DNA from: Phoronis australis
Taxonomy: Eukaryota > Phoronida > Phoronidae
NCBI GenBank assembly: GCA_002633005.1
Contig: NMRA01000178.1
Coordinates: forward strand, 282,520-346,519
Length of the DNA stretch: 64,000 nt
Direction: 5' to 3'
How positions within the stretch are numbered: the first letter of the stretch is position 1; each line of letters begins with the position of its first letter. A program made the position numbers and the translations under genes. The notes under the pieces were generated by a model, which saw only the letters and a program-made list of their open reading frames with translations, was not told where the DNA came from and did no database searches. Positions 1 through 14,931 of the stretch are shown here, piece after piece.

Positions 1-275
1 CCTCTCCAATTTGGGAGTCTCTAGAATTTGGACACGGAAACTATCATGGCAAATTTTTATTATCTTGATTCTGGAATTTGGGACAAGTGTGATTTTAGCA
101 TTCACCATATTTCAGACAATGTGTTTTCAATCTACAGATTGGGTGATTTGTATGTTTTTGGTGATTCGTGAATTTGGGACAGCCAATATTGCCTATTTCT
201 AGAATTTGGAAAAATCTCTGTCCTTGAGCAAAATAATTTTTCACTGTCCCACAGCTGAAAATTTTTACTGTAAAT
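1..275 (+). repeat. Interspersed repeat, copy 1 (MITE-like)
   Basis: This stretch is clearly homologous, in opposite orientation, to about 49085-49340. Both contain the same order of phrases: 'gaatttgg-acacgga', 'cttgattctggaatt', 'tgtgttttcaatctacag', 'cttgagcaaaataatt'. The right end 'aatttttactgtaa' appears as 'ttacagtaaaaatt' at the other end of the second copy, which suggests short terminal inverted repeats of a non-autonomous DNA element. Copy 1 may be truncated by the window edge. No coding capacity is seen. Confidence 0.65.
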
Positions 276-1061
276 AGACGATGCTTACTTTTTGGTACCA
301 TGTTATCTGAACAATAATTGGAATGTATTTAAAAGTTGCTATTGTAAACACGCTCTGTTATTTTGGCCGTTTTGAATGTGTCTCCACTTATTCCTAACTC
401 AGATCATGAGTGACTTCCAGACTAAATAACTAACAGTCTCTTCTCATTTAAAGCCGGCCAACTGTTCAGTAGCGCTAGGACCTCCCTGTGCACCAAAACA
501 TTGCAAGATTACATGAGATATCGTAGAGTACTTTAAATGAGAACATGCGATTTTTGCTAGACTTTAGCGAGGCCCAAACATAGGTCCTAGCGTTACTCAA
601 CTCTACTCAGGATTAATTTCATTTATGTGTCAAAAACAATGTGGCTGACCAAATAGGTTTCGAGATAAAAAGCTAGGTGGAGTTATAGTAGTTAACCATT
701 GTGGTCTTGACGCAGAAAATGACACGGTATGGCAAGCCAAGTTATTGAATCTGTTCTACAAACTAATATCATATGCCATGCCCAAAATCCCTAATGTTCA
801 GTGTAATCTGTATAAGCTGAGATCAAAGATATGTGGCTCAAATCATGACACAATCTAACGTTCGACATGTGGAGGAGTGTTAACAGCTGATAGATTTGAA
901 CAGGACTGTAAACTACTACTGAAGTGAAGGATATTTCAAACTGGTATGGAAGTTCAGTGTAACTGTACAGCTGTCAATACACACTGAACAAGCTGTACAT
1001 ACATGGACTAGATTGATGAAAATCAATTTGAAGATTATTACAAGACGTGATAAAAGGATAC

Positions 1062-4000
1062 TGGCCCAGTCTAGACTTGTTCTTCACCACATATTTGGCA
1101 CCCTGTGTCTCGCTTGTCTCCTTGCCATCCATATGCTCGACACCCCGCCCTGAAAACACAATAACATATTGAAGCCGTAGCTTGGTGAAATTAATAACAG
1201 TAATGAATTACTGCCACATCCTGATCACATCTTACACGTTTTACAGTTTGATCCCTTATCGGATTTTCGCTGAACTTGGGGACCAAGTTCTGTGTTAAAG
1301 TTGTTCAACTTAATGCTCATGTCTTGCCATTCGACTTATGCAGGTTCCACTGTGGAAATGACTGCAACACAACGTTCCCCCTTAATGGTGTGAAACAACT
1401 TCATAGCTAAAACGGGTTGTAGGTGCATTACTCTGAAAGCAAGGGTGCATTTTCCGTAAGATCAAAAAGTAGCAACTAACTTCACGTTTATCAACAACTT
1501 TCATTAACGACATTAATGAACTATATGTGCCAGTGTAAAGTACAAGTTACAAAGACTCGGTATATAACCTTTGGTGAAACGGGCCCCAGGTTATGAAGTA
1601 ATGCACTATACAGTTTGGTGACAATTCCCACTAATTTCACCCAAACAATGTTGCCGAAATTGTAAGCTTTCAATTTTTGAAGTCTACCTACACTACAAAC
1701 GAGCACACATTAAAGGTTAATTTCAGTGGTTAAAATTATCTAATGGGAAGTCATATGTCGAAGACACACAAACGCAAACAAATAAGTATTCTGAACACTT
1801 CATCTATGCGCAATTACATGATTGTTTCTAAACCACTAAATCCAATGCAGCAATTCAATGTGCTGGGCAGGCTACTTGCTTCTCTAGCTGATTGTCAGGC
1901 AATGCAATGACCGAGGGGTATGCCTGTTGCATGTTTTACCACATTAAACATTAGGACTGACCAGACACATTGTCCAGGAAGGTCACTTTGTAATGCAGAT
2001 GTATTTCCCAGCTAAGATTACGACTTCACCAATTAGTGAGTGGAATGTACTGGCCAGTTTGATCTTATTCCAGGTAATGACCATAGAAACTGGAAATCAA
2101 GGATAAACCCTGGAGTATGCCTTTAAAGCTTATCCAAGTAAATACTCCCTAACATGATTTAAGCAAAAACCCATACATCACGTTTCCAACGTACCTTTGC
2201 CTTTCCATTTTAATTTGGCAACAGACTGGCTGAAGTCAACATGTATTCGTCGGTCGTCGATTAGAACATTGTCCATCTTGAAGTAAGCATTCTCGCAACT
2301 TTGAGTCTTCAAAGATAAACAACCATTGCAATACATTGAATAAGTGCAATAATCAGACATGTAGATCTTTGGGCAATAGTCTAATATAACATGCCCGCAT
2401 TTTGAGAACAAATTTGAAGCCCGTTATTCAGTGGAGAATACTGGTTCTCAAAATATGGGCACATTATATCAGACTATTACAGATCTTCATACTGTCTGTA
2501 TTGCCAACACATCATGTGACTTTAGCATAACCTCGATGGATGCACTCATGTGAGGAATTGAAAGATCACAGAATAAACCGTAGGTAATATACTACAAATA
2601 TTTGAAATTGGCCTAAACAGACCAAATACTCTAACGTCCACCTTATTCAATAATATCCATACTTTACAGATCACATTGTACATGACCAATTTAAACATTC
2701 AAACTCCTTGACAACTGGTAGATTGTATGCAGTCCTCGACAACAGATAAATTGCATCCTTCTAAAAGGTTTCACCAGCTATCTTAAGTGTCCAAGCTTGA
2801 CTGACCATTGTATGGAGACGAGTATACAAAAATTGTACTCACACTTAGTACAGTCCCAAGAGTTCAAATTCAGCTCCCTAATCAGAATATGTCTAGACCT
2901 ACTGTATGGTTAGACATGTGAGCTGTCACATGATCGTCAGGCACAAGAACAGAAGAGAAAGGACTCGGGTTTTGCAGAATGTAAATTTATGCTGCAATGC
3001 TACTGCGAACTCAAAAACTTTAAGTGTCCGCAAAGACTATTAATCTTTTTCCCAAGTTCATTTTGTACATCATTCAAACTCGACAAAATGCCACCAGACA
3101 TTGGTAAACCTTAGTGGGCCAACAGAGCCACAGTACACAACTCACCGATATCAGGAACTGATTTGGCTAATCAGCACACAAAGGGTTAACGTAGTGTCAC
3201 TGTCTGCCTATCATTTTGTCAGTTACATATCAACAAACTAGACGAGAGCTATTTAATTGACCTATCTCAGTGACCTTGGTTCAGAAAGTGGATGAACTTT
3301 AATAACCTAAGTATTTATTTTGGTTTAAAGACTTAATTTCTTTTTTTTCAATCATTAAAATCGATAATGTTATACCTACATCAAAATACAACAGTTATTG
3401 TCATTTAAAATGTGAACGCATTTTTGGGAAACTGTACACTGAAATAGAGAAATATTCGGCAGCAACACAGCTGGAAACAATCAATGAAAAAATGAGTAAC
3501 TTTCAAAATACCGAAATTACCAAATATCACATCAAAACAACTCCAGTAAAACCAACTCACTTCTTTGAATTCAATAAATGCATATTGTAAAGATTCTCCA
3601 CTCTTGTGATCCTTGATAACTTCACAGCTGAAAAATAAAATATCCAACTCAAAACAGTTACTGACTGTAGATTAGATTTAGTAACATCGTCTAAACAAAG
3701 TGTTATGAACCTTGACTTTGTGTGATTGAAAGTTGACATTCGCAAAGCTCCTTCTTCAAATGACTGATATGACCCCGAGTGTTACAACTAATAAATGTTA
3801 GAAAAAATATTTTCAATTCTTGTGATCTGCACTTTCTCTTGTAAATTTTTCTTGTAAAGACGAGTTACAAATGATTTTTGAATCCACCATGAGAAATTAT
3901 AGCTTTGTATTCTTCCAATTTTGTTTTGCAGTAGTAGAGACCAGCAATTATAAACCACTAAATACCTTCTAGCTGCCAGCAGGTGTACAAGACAACAACT

Positions 4001-7000
4001 AGTATAAAGTAAACAATGAGCGTGTCGGTGCTAAAATATATTGAAATATTCCCCACGTTTCGTGCAGTACGCTTTTTACGAGGGCATGACACAGACAATC
4101 TGTCGTTTTACTTCATACTACTTTACTCTTCTTAACCTCCAGTAACTACATGACATTTAAACACCTATGATGACAAAAACTGAATGCAAAAAGGATGGCA
4201 CTGTCATGTGCTTGAGATTCATCACAAAGTGAATGACTAGCAATTAAATATGCGACTGGTCATCAAAACCATGTGTGTAACAGAACTATTAAAAAGTAAA
4301 TGTCACATCATATCTGGTGAAACACTGCACCTGACAATGTCACCAAAGCGCGAGAATATAATCTCCAGATCCTCCTCTGTTGTGACAGGGTTCAGTTTAC
4401 ATACAAACAGGACGTTCTCAGGTGGTGGGGCATCAGCTGCAGGCAGGTCACCGATCTAGTAAATACACAAACGTAAAATCAATCAAACGAATTCACAATT
4501 TACAAAAAAAACACAAAAAGGCATTTAGAGCGTTCTGATGACATTCTATCACTGTTTGAGAAGACCGTTGTATTGAGATATGTCATCGCATCATTTCAAG
4601 TGCAAAATAATGTTTCTTGCACAGAATACATTAATTTTTAAATAAACATCTCCTCTGCACATGAATCAACTGCCGCAACTTTGCAGTTTATGACTCTTCC
4701 GTGTTCACAAAAAATTGTTGGTGTCAGAAAATAATACAGAATGTGTGTGTGTGTGTGTGTGNNNNNNNNNNNNNNNNNNNNACGTGTATCAGACCGCCTG
4801 CAATTATTTTTTTAATTACCTAATGCTGGCCATTACATCCTACCCCATGATCATGATACATGACCATGATTTTGAAAGGACAATTACTATGAACGAAGCT
4901 TTATTACGACTTAGTATGACTCATCAGTATTGGTAGAAAGTCAACCAACTTTAATCTCTAGCAAAAGTAGCAAGCAACTGAACCATAAAACCTAGCTCTC
5001 TACCAAAACAACCTTCTCACCAATGCCTCCACACAATATTCTGAAAAAAGTACATATGACTAATATGCAAATTGTTATCACTCAAAACAGCAACAAATGC
5101 CTCACCATCTCCAAAATCTGGGCATTAGCCTTGGCCTCTTTCTCTTGGTGAATTTCTTCCACTTCTCTCTCGGTCTTCCCCTCCGTGTCATCAATTTCTT
5201 CATCAACCCCTATGTAGCCTTGGCCCTACAAAAACACATAATAGTGAACAAGATGAACAACGTACACACTTGACACAAGACACTGGACACAAGACACTGG
5301 AGACAAGACACTGAAAACATAGAAATTAGGAAGCGAAGCAATAGGCAATGTAATGGCACAGCCGTAAAATTCAACTTGGCTTGTTTCAGTTTTAGTTTTT
5401 CGTTGGTACATCTCCCCCATGATAATCTTGAGTGAATATAGCCATCACCGGCATACACTGCAAAGCAATGGTGAAACAGTGTAAGCTTAAACTATCTGAT
5501 GATGCATGGAGGAAGTGCTTCACATGCACACAAACAAAACACACATTTCCAAGCTCTATTAAACCAAAGCGTTCATAGAAGCTCTTGTACTTCGACAGGC
5601 TTGGTTTTCGGTGGTGATCCAGGTTAATACTGGACACTACAGTGTAACTGGTCATCGAAACATCATAGGCCACACGACACCCTCAAGCTTCCCTAAGTGT
5701 GGCACGGTAGTTGAAACTCCAAAACATCTAAAGAAAATCATTCTGCCTACCAAAGGCTTCCCAATATACTACATGATGGATACATACACTGCCTGGAAGA
5801 AATCGCTTAATCATTCAGGTTTAACAGTCTATATGAAGAGGCAAGAGGATGCGTTTATATTGAAGCGTCAAAAGGGCTACTTACATCTAACTGTTCCTTT
5901 GTTGGCTCTGGAGATTGTTCAGGAACCTCTAACCCAGGTGGGTCATTGTAGGGGTCATCCAGTATGACTGTGTGGAATATCCTGGGAAGATATATAACAG
6001 TCACTAGCATGTACTAATCACTGATAACATGTCACGACACTGACCTACATGCAGACGGACACACTTGTCACTGACCTACTTAAAGAAGAATAGTGTGAGG
6101 GCAGTAGAGGAGTATGGGAAGGTTTCATGCCTTACAACAAAATGACAGAGTTGCGTCTGATTATTCTCGATTTGGTGCTGCCAATCAACTAGCAAGAGCC
6201 ACAAACAACCTGGGCCAGCCAGCTTGCTAGACTCACGATTATGGCGACACTGTTAATAATAATAATAATAATTCCTCTAAATCCCACCAATGTCTGGAAA
6301 AAGTGAATAACATCCAAGGACATTTAATAATCTACGGGCTGCCAGCCCATTTCGCACTTTATCTCAACACTTCATGTTAAAGACATATAAACATGTATTT
6401 TGCTAGTGAAAACTTGAATGTATGATTTAAATACTTTCTAAAAGTTCATATTTCATTAAAAATGATGTGATACACCCAAAAACTACATATTTCAATTTTA
6501 AGTAATGTTCACCTAAAAAGCGACAATACAAACTCAGCTCACTATCTAGGTAGGTACCCAGGAAATTATTGCTGAAGTTGGCGCGACAAAATGTGTTTAA
6601 TTCTTTCTCCTGTTTTCTAATGTATTCTAAATCCTTGGAACATCAGGAGATGAAATCTCACAATACTAAGCCACAAATGCACAATTTTCATTAGTTAATC
6701 ATTCACTGACTAGTTTCAACTGATCAATCAGTATAGGGAAAGCATGACTGTGCAAATTACAGCAGTACTCAGATACGTCATATTGGTCAGATCTCCTGCT
6801 CCGGAGTAATTCTGTCATTTACCATCATATTTTTCCTCTACCAATTTCGCCGATCTTGGTTCAACAACATCAATAATTTTAAAGTAGGTATTATCTTTTG
6901 CTTTCAAGTGATTCTCCCAGGAAATAGATGCTCAAAATCTGTAGCATATTCATGCCATAAAATAAAAATGTGGAATCTATGTAAATCTGATTATAAATAG

Positions 7001-10000
7001 TTGTCATTCCTCTAAGCCATGTATCTAACATTGTAAGATCTGCACTACTCAGAAAATACAATGAAAGCATTGAACTTCCAATATACACGATGTCTTCCGT
7101 ATGTAGTGTTGTGGAATAAACACATGAGTGACTTTTATAAAACTTCACTAGTCGAGGTTCAAAACTTGTTTCAAGAAAACTCACAATTTCCAGCCAAATT
7201 ATTATTATTAAACGAGTGTTCAAAAACTATTTATTACACGTTTATTATCTGGTTATATCTTCCTGACGGTACTTATCGCAAGATTTGGCACTGATATCTC
7301 TGCCTCCGACAATCGCCATAAAGCATACATTTATGCTTAGATACCTATAAATTGTAGAGCCACAAAATCATACGGCACACAGTCAATCATGTAGTTGCAC
7401 ACACACACACATACCTTATGTCTTGATATGGTCGGTTGTTTCCATCACAGATTGCTTCATTCAGTTTCTCTAGTGTGTCAAACCCCTCTGACACTTCTCC
7501 AAACACTGTGTGCACCCCATCAAGGTAGTCAAGGTTCTCTCCACTTGTGATGAAGAACTAGAATAAGGTGTACTAGAATTAAATCTGTTCGTCAAATCCC
7601 TCACTCTCTCACTTAACAAACAACGTGGAGCTCGGTTCAAAGTGTCATCTGCGTCATCTTTAACATAATTTATAAAACTGTTAAAAGTTTAAATTATTCA
7701 TAAAATAACAAGACATCTTATATGAAATTTGACATGACAAGTGTTGTGATTTTACAAAAACCTGATGACAAAATTTTATAGTCTTGAGTTAACTTTTTTT
7801 TTATTTTACTATCAATCGAAAATTACTGCCAAAACATAATCTAAAATTGAATAGACTAGTTACCTGTGACCCATGCATGTTACTGCCATTATTCACCATG
7901 GATACCAGACCAGACTTCTTATGCTTTATTCTGGGTTTCACTTCCATTTCAAAGAATTTGGCTTGCTCACCGTAGATTTTACTAAAACCAGATGGCACAC
8001 TTACACCAAGCAAACTGAACTTTTTATCCAACAGCTAAACCATTACTGCTACTGACTCACACAAATCTTGACCAAATGAAACACAGATTATAATATAATT
8101 CTTTAAGACTGTCTTTATTCAACATAACACTAACAGTTTCACTCAGCACTTTATAGATTTGGAGGAAAGTTTCAGGGAAAATTGTAAGTCCGTCAAGATC
8201 GATTAGATTCGACTGCGTGATCGCAGGTGTGAATCCAAGATCCTGACGAGAACAAACATAGGGGTGCTTTAAATCTCCATTAAAGCATCATCGCAACTGC
8301 CACTGAGAAAAATAAATAGATTCTTAACAAGGGAACAGATATAAATTTAACCATTCAGCTTGTGGATAAAGCTTGCGGTGAAATTACGATACAATAACCT
8401 CTTGATGGAGGTCAGTGTTCTCCAAGTGAGTTCTTGTGTCATTACACTTCAGCTGAACAAAGACGTAGGGTATGCTCATCAACACAAAATAAAAGCAACA
8501 TATAGAACATCAATTTAACAATTTAGGGACATTTTGACAAAAATTAAATCCAACAAAGTATATGTGATTAATTTAAAACAAGTAAGAGTAACACCTTTCA
8601 GTAAGAATGAAAGAGTCATGAAAAGTCAGAAGGTCAAAAGGTAGGGATGTCGAATGGACACCAAAGGCAAATCAACTCACGAGAACACAGACGCACCACC
8701 ACGCCCAGTCCCTGTTGGATCCCCAGTCTGAGCCACAAGATTTTGCTGTAAGAAAACAGCAAAATTTACATAATGACAAAATCTATCGTTAAATAGAAGA
8801 TCTTATTCAAATGACTCCATTTTCCTTTGTTTAATAGTTGGCTGAACATTGTCAGTTAAAAATATTCCACAGTAGAACATTATAAGAAGGTTAAACAATC
8901 AGTTATTTCTTAAAAAGTCCGACTGGGAAGTCATTGGAAGGTTATTAAAATGATAAATCCAGACTCTTGTAGATGTCATATGTCCTTTAAATCAAACCAT
9001 GGCAGACCAATGATGTGAATTCTTAACATTAAACAAATATAACAAAAAACAATTTGACAAATCAGAAACTGATAGACAATTCAAAGTGGATATAAATTTA
9101 CCTTCCTAGAAAACAACTTTTAATTTACAGCACTGACCGTTATGACATTGGAGCACTGACCGTTATGACATTGGTCTCAAATGGCTCCTCATCCTCTATG
9201 TGAGATCACTAAACTTGACAAGAATGGACAGTTGGTTGAAATGCGAAGCTGCAAGTCGCCGAGCAGTCTCAAGCAAACTGTCAGTTCTTTACAAGAACAA
9301 AAATCACTTCACATCTGAGTAAAGAACAGGGACCGGTTCCAAAAACTGACCTAAGGTCATTTTTGACGAATGCATAAGATTTGTCTTAACTTCCAAACTT
9401 TGAAACTTCCACATCTGGTAAGATAGTCAAATTAAGACGAAACTTAAAAACTTAAGTCAAACTTAAGATCTCTTTGAAACGGTCTTTGGACAATTATAAA
9501 TTTTATCTTAAACTTTTTATACTAAATCGTTGTTGTACTTTATGCATTCCACAAACCTGAACAGAGTGGAAGAGACACCAGTTGTAATACTTGATCTTGC
9601 ATAACTTGAGGAAGTTCAGGCAGCCTGAATGAAAAGCAAGATTAAGAACACAGCAAAAAGTAATACAGCTAGGCTAAATAACAGTTGGTACCCCTCTAGC
9701 AGTTGGTACCCCTATAGCAGTCATTCAGAAAAAGACTTGGGCCGGAACAATAAACAGAAGAAGTCATTTTTTGAAATGAGGCTTTTTTAACGACATATTT
9801 TTTAAATTTGGAATTGTGGACTCTTGACAAGGAAACGTGAACAGAACAGATGATCATGTTATAATCCAGGTTGGCAATTACACCGCAGCCATGACGCAAA
9901 CATACAGGAGCCATGGTACACCCCAATAAAAAGTTTTTTATCTCAAAATACAGTGAGTAACATGAATGAAACATGCACGTATACACATGGAGTTATGATT

Positions 10001-11402
10001 AACAGATCAAAATTCTGGAGACAATATAATTTGAACATATCCATGAAAAACTGCACAGGGTGCCATTTTGAGGAAGTTATGCGAAATTATGCCTAACCCA
10101 ACAGAAGCAGGTTCTCAAACCATGAGGATTTCACTGTATCAGAAGACTTTCACTGCATCAGGAGAACTACATATATGTAAAGTATATTATTTATGTCGAG
10201 ATGAGGCCTAATGTTATGGACAACTATGTGCTCCATAAGTTTGGAACATATACTCGGGAACCCAATGGTCGTCCGCCTAAGCATAAAACCGACTTGCTGT
10301 TGTACTCACCGAATTATTCCACTTCAAAGTTATGATCTGAATAGGATTCGATTTAACTCTCACAGATATACCGCATTCATCGATTCGGAAGTTTTCTTTA
10401 ATTTGTGCCGAGTTATTTCAAATGTGCACTGCCTTCGGCAGCCATTTTATTGTGACACCTAAGGTCGTCATATGCTGCCCCCTTTTGTAAAAACTGAGAA
10501 ACATGCAGAAAAAGGCCAACGAAGTAATGAAAATTGCAACAGCCTGTTTTTATTGACATAAACTCGATTTGAAGCTTTGATGTTGAGCTCTGCACTGTGG
10601 TTTCCAATAAAAGCCAATTGGACAACATTTCAATGCAGTTTAATGGTGAATGCGTGAGGCAAAAATGTTAAGAACCCAGCGTATCGCATTTGTCTGCGGA
10701 TTTTTCCTTTGGCCTTCTAGATCCTACTAGTGCCTGGGACAAACAGATACATTGCATAAACAAACCCTGGATCATGTTTTGTGTCCCGTCGGAAGAAAAT
10801 TTAAATTCGAAAACATCTTCTGAAAACGCACAAAAAGTGTATTAGTAAAATCTACTGATTTTTAAGTGGTTTTAAAAAACAATCGGTAAACTCACCGATT
10901 TTTGTCTCATTACTTTGATACGTGTCTCTTCCGATAAGTTAGTACCTAACGTGCACACGAGCACTCCAAATCGGAACGCTAAGTCCCGCGTGGTTGCGCT
11001 GCACGCGAAACAAGATGGCAGACGACCTTTGGAGCCTGACGACAATAGGTAACCGGACTATATATGGGATATGGCTATGCAGGTGAGTGATATTGGGCGG
11101 TAGTTTGAAGCCAAAGTTTTAACTTTTATCATCTTACTTGGAGATGGGTGCTACGTTTGCAGTTAGCCACTCTGACGGAACTGCAGATGTTTGACATGAT
11201 TTGGATGAAACAGGTTCTCAAAATCTGGGACCGCTATATCCGACAAGTGCCCACTGTACGTCATCAATGGTCATGTTGCAATGTATTTCACACAGACAGT
11301 GCCAGTGCACAAACGATGTAGGGCCTACTTACACCTTGGTCGTTCTTCAGTATAGAGGTCAATCGTCAAATCTCCTAAGGACGTTTCTAATATAACAGCC
11401 AT
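1062..11402 (-). CDS. PPIL4: Peptidyl-prolyl isomerase-like 4 (cyclophilin + RRM), C-terminus incomplete
   Basis: Nuclear, spliceosome-associated cyclophilin with an RNA-recognition motif. Exons (minus): 11333-11402, 9557-9624, 8681-8745, 7864-7981, 7415-7557, 5885-5981, 5106-5225, 4331-4455, 3561-3627, 2195-2306 and about 1062-1149; all junctions keep phase and have GT-AG borders. The start [17 protein letters not shown] matches the family N-terminus. Residues 1 to about 160 are the cyclophilin fold ([41 protein letters not shown]). About 240-320 is the RRM, with RNP2-like LFVCKL and RNP1-like YAFIEF, then [20 protein letters not shown]. Classical cyclophilins have F-H-R and a catalytic Phe where this protein reads FHSVQQNL, so isomerase activity may be weak; this is inference. 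The last exon ([13 protein letters not shown]) joins in phase but is only weakly similar; its donor is uncertain. The basic/RS-like tail was not found in 1-1060. The first exon faces KRR1 head to head. Confidence 0.93.
4741..4781. repeat. (GT)n microsatellite ending in an N gap
   Basis: About 20 bases of GT repeat run into a 20-base N gap at 4762-4781, inside a PPIL4 intron. The sequence just after the gap, 'cgtgtatcagaccgcctgca', also occurs almost unchanged at 33737-33757, so the gap borders an interspersed repeat. Confidence 0.85.
5264..5311. repeat. 15-bp minisatellite, 3 copies
   Basis: Three near-perfect copies of a 14-15 bp unit (acacaagacactgg and variants) lie directly after a PPIL4 exon, in the intron between 5226 and 5884. 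There is no sign of function. Confidence 0.7.
9131..9175. repeat. 23-bp tandem duplication
   Basis: The unit 'gcactgaccgttatgacatt' plus 'gg' occurs twice head to tail in a PPIL4 intron. A similar two-copy repeat of a 20-bp unit (agcagttggtacccctctag) lies at 9672-9719. Confidence 0.7.
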
Positions 11403-12692
<1,290 letters not shown>

Positions 12693-14931
12693 AAGGGCTT
12701 GCTTTTATTTTGACATTACATATGCGGGATTAAATTTTTTAGTAATTTTATTCAAAACTACTTCCATTGTTCAGTGAAATAAAACAGTTCATAGAAAAAT
12801 GTTTGGTACACTTTGTGTTTTGTTTTGTTTTTTACTAAATTTATTTTGCGCATTGTATGCAACGTTTCAAATTTTTACATGAACCATAGTTATAAAAGAA
12901 CACAGATTCAGTTAGGGAATAGTCATAGGCGCATACACGAAAAACACTTGAGTAAACAATTTACTTTGAGAAAATGCTTTGTTTTGTGTATACTTGTATG
13001 GACATAAATATGCATATGAAAGATGAGAGGAAAACTTTTTGTACTGAAAAAATTGTGATTTTTACAAAGTCCCCCTCTGGGAGTTTCTGTCTGAATGGAT
13101 TAATTGCTTTACAACCCTTGGAACAATATTTTAACAAAAAATGAATGCAAAAAACCCATTATTAAAATTGAGATGAATGACAACCTGTGTTGCATCAGAC
13201 CACTTTGCAGTGCCAACTGTTGAATCTTGTGTTTTCAGATCAACTTTATTTTATCTCTTAATAATTTACACAATGCATATACAGTGCAGTTTCAGTGTCC
13301 AGATACATGAGTGACTAATCAAAAACTCCATTTTTTTATTGCCCTATTAAGATGGTTAAAAACGAAAATGAATTGGACCGTTTGCTCTCGCAAAATTATT
13401 CTGATAACATTCCTTAAAGGGTTGTATGCTATCAACTTAAGGCACACCCTGTGCGTTCATGCACCACTTTTAAATTGATAATTTTGGAGTTGGCCAATCC
13501 AATGAACTCGAGCGTTTGCTTGAATCTAGTTGACTTAAGTTGGAAACGGGAATAAAATTCTATCGTTTAAAGACTATTATGAGACTCATTTTATCTAAGT
13601 AAGAGCAGGAAGAGATAAAAGATAGTTCGATTTTCATTTTTAAACAGTGAAACGCAGCTTTAAGACTACAAAAGCATCAATTTACAACCACATTTCTCCG
13701 GGCTTTCCTTAAAATTGACGTGCAGGTTCTGGTATCACCCGTAAGGGGTTATAGAGAAGATATAATGTATACTTTTTCCACATTGTGCTCACGTGACTTC
13801 TAACTTTGCTCAACTACTACACTGCATTGTGGGAAGTCTTCCCCACTGTGATGGCCCGTAATTCCACTTAGTGCTCCATAAACTACTTTCACAAGTTTCT
13901 CGTAGATATCCGCTAACCAAAAAGTGACATTTCACAGCAGCACTCAACGACTTCGCTGGGCAACTGATCTGTTCCTAGGAGGTTTGATAAACCCGCACTA
14001 AAACCCAATTACACTGATTCATCGCCTATGCTGTGGACTTTTCCAAGCCATGCCCCCTATAATCGCTGCATTAGGCGCTGTCTTAAAGACTCCCATAAAA
14101 ATTCAAGGCTCTGTGAGAGACTGTATTAACATATGACTGAAGTTCATGCTGACTCGTGAATGGCGGGATACAGACGACATGGTTTTGACCGTGCCAGTGC
14201 AGAAAATACGTTGTGGGCCATATAACCACTGACTTATACCTACCAATTACCAGACCTACCTGTCCATAGTGACAGAACAATTTACGTGTTCGCTGATCGA
14301 GCTATACACAAAGATTTTGTATTTATCTTTCGTATCAAAGTTCCCCACATGATAGTTTTCGACTGATTGAATTTGCATTGTCCGAATTTTTCATGCGGTT
14401 TTAACAATAAAAAGAAATGGAAAAGAACCAATTCTTTCGTTCGGTAATTACATAAAAAGCACCGGCCGTCGCACTACGTGGACCAAATGGAGTTCATCGA
14501 CTGACGGATTCGTCTCCTGCGTATACTTCATTTAACATAAGTTAATTTGGGGGTTTTATTGTAGCTTATTCATCATTTCGTGAGGGTGGCGTCAATTGTC
14601 GATGAAGACAATGCCGAACAGATTGAAACAAATAACACTTTAACTTTATCAAAACTAGTAAATACTTTAATTGATTTAACAATATACCCAGTTTTTTAAA
14701 CAAAAGTATATGATTGATTGATTGATTTAATACATAACTTTAAAACATAAAAACGTAATTAACTATAACAATAATAAAAATAAAAGTGTGCAAAAGTATA
14801 GAAATTGTCGCATAGCACTAATCTCTGCCAAGGTTAGTACGACATAAAAATGTCGCTTTGAAATACACATCGTCTCAATTTGAGACGCAAACTGAACATC
14901 GCAGCTATAAAATACTAGCACATTAAATTCC
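12693..14931. other. Intergenic region between KRR1 and TSP1-gene 3' ends
   Basis: This holds the KRR1 3'UTR and, on the minus strand, the 3'UTR of the TSP1 membrane-protein gene; a possible AATAAA for the latter is at 14555-14560 (complement). A short (TGAT)n run is at about 14709-14727. No further gene was recognised. Confidence 0.6.

Noticed and set aside
5611-5967. 118-codon plus-strand open frame
   Set aside because: It runs antisense across a confirmed PPIL4 exon and has no recognisable domain.
9330-9490. Possible MITE with ends 'gaccggttccaaaaac' and 'ctttgaaacggtctttgg'
   Set aside because: The ends are only loosely complementary and no second copy was seen in the window.
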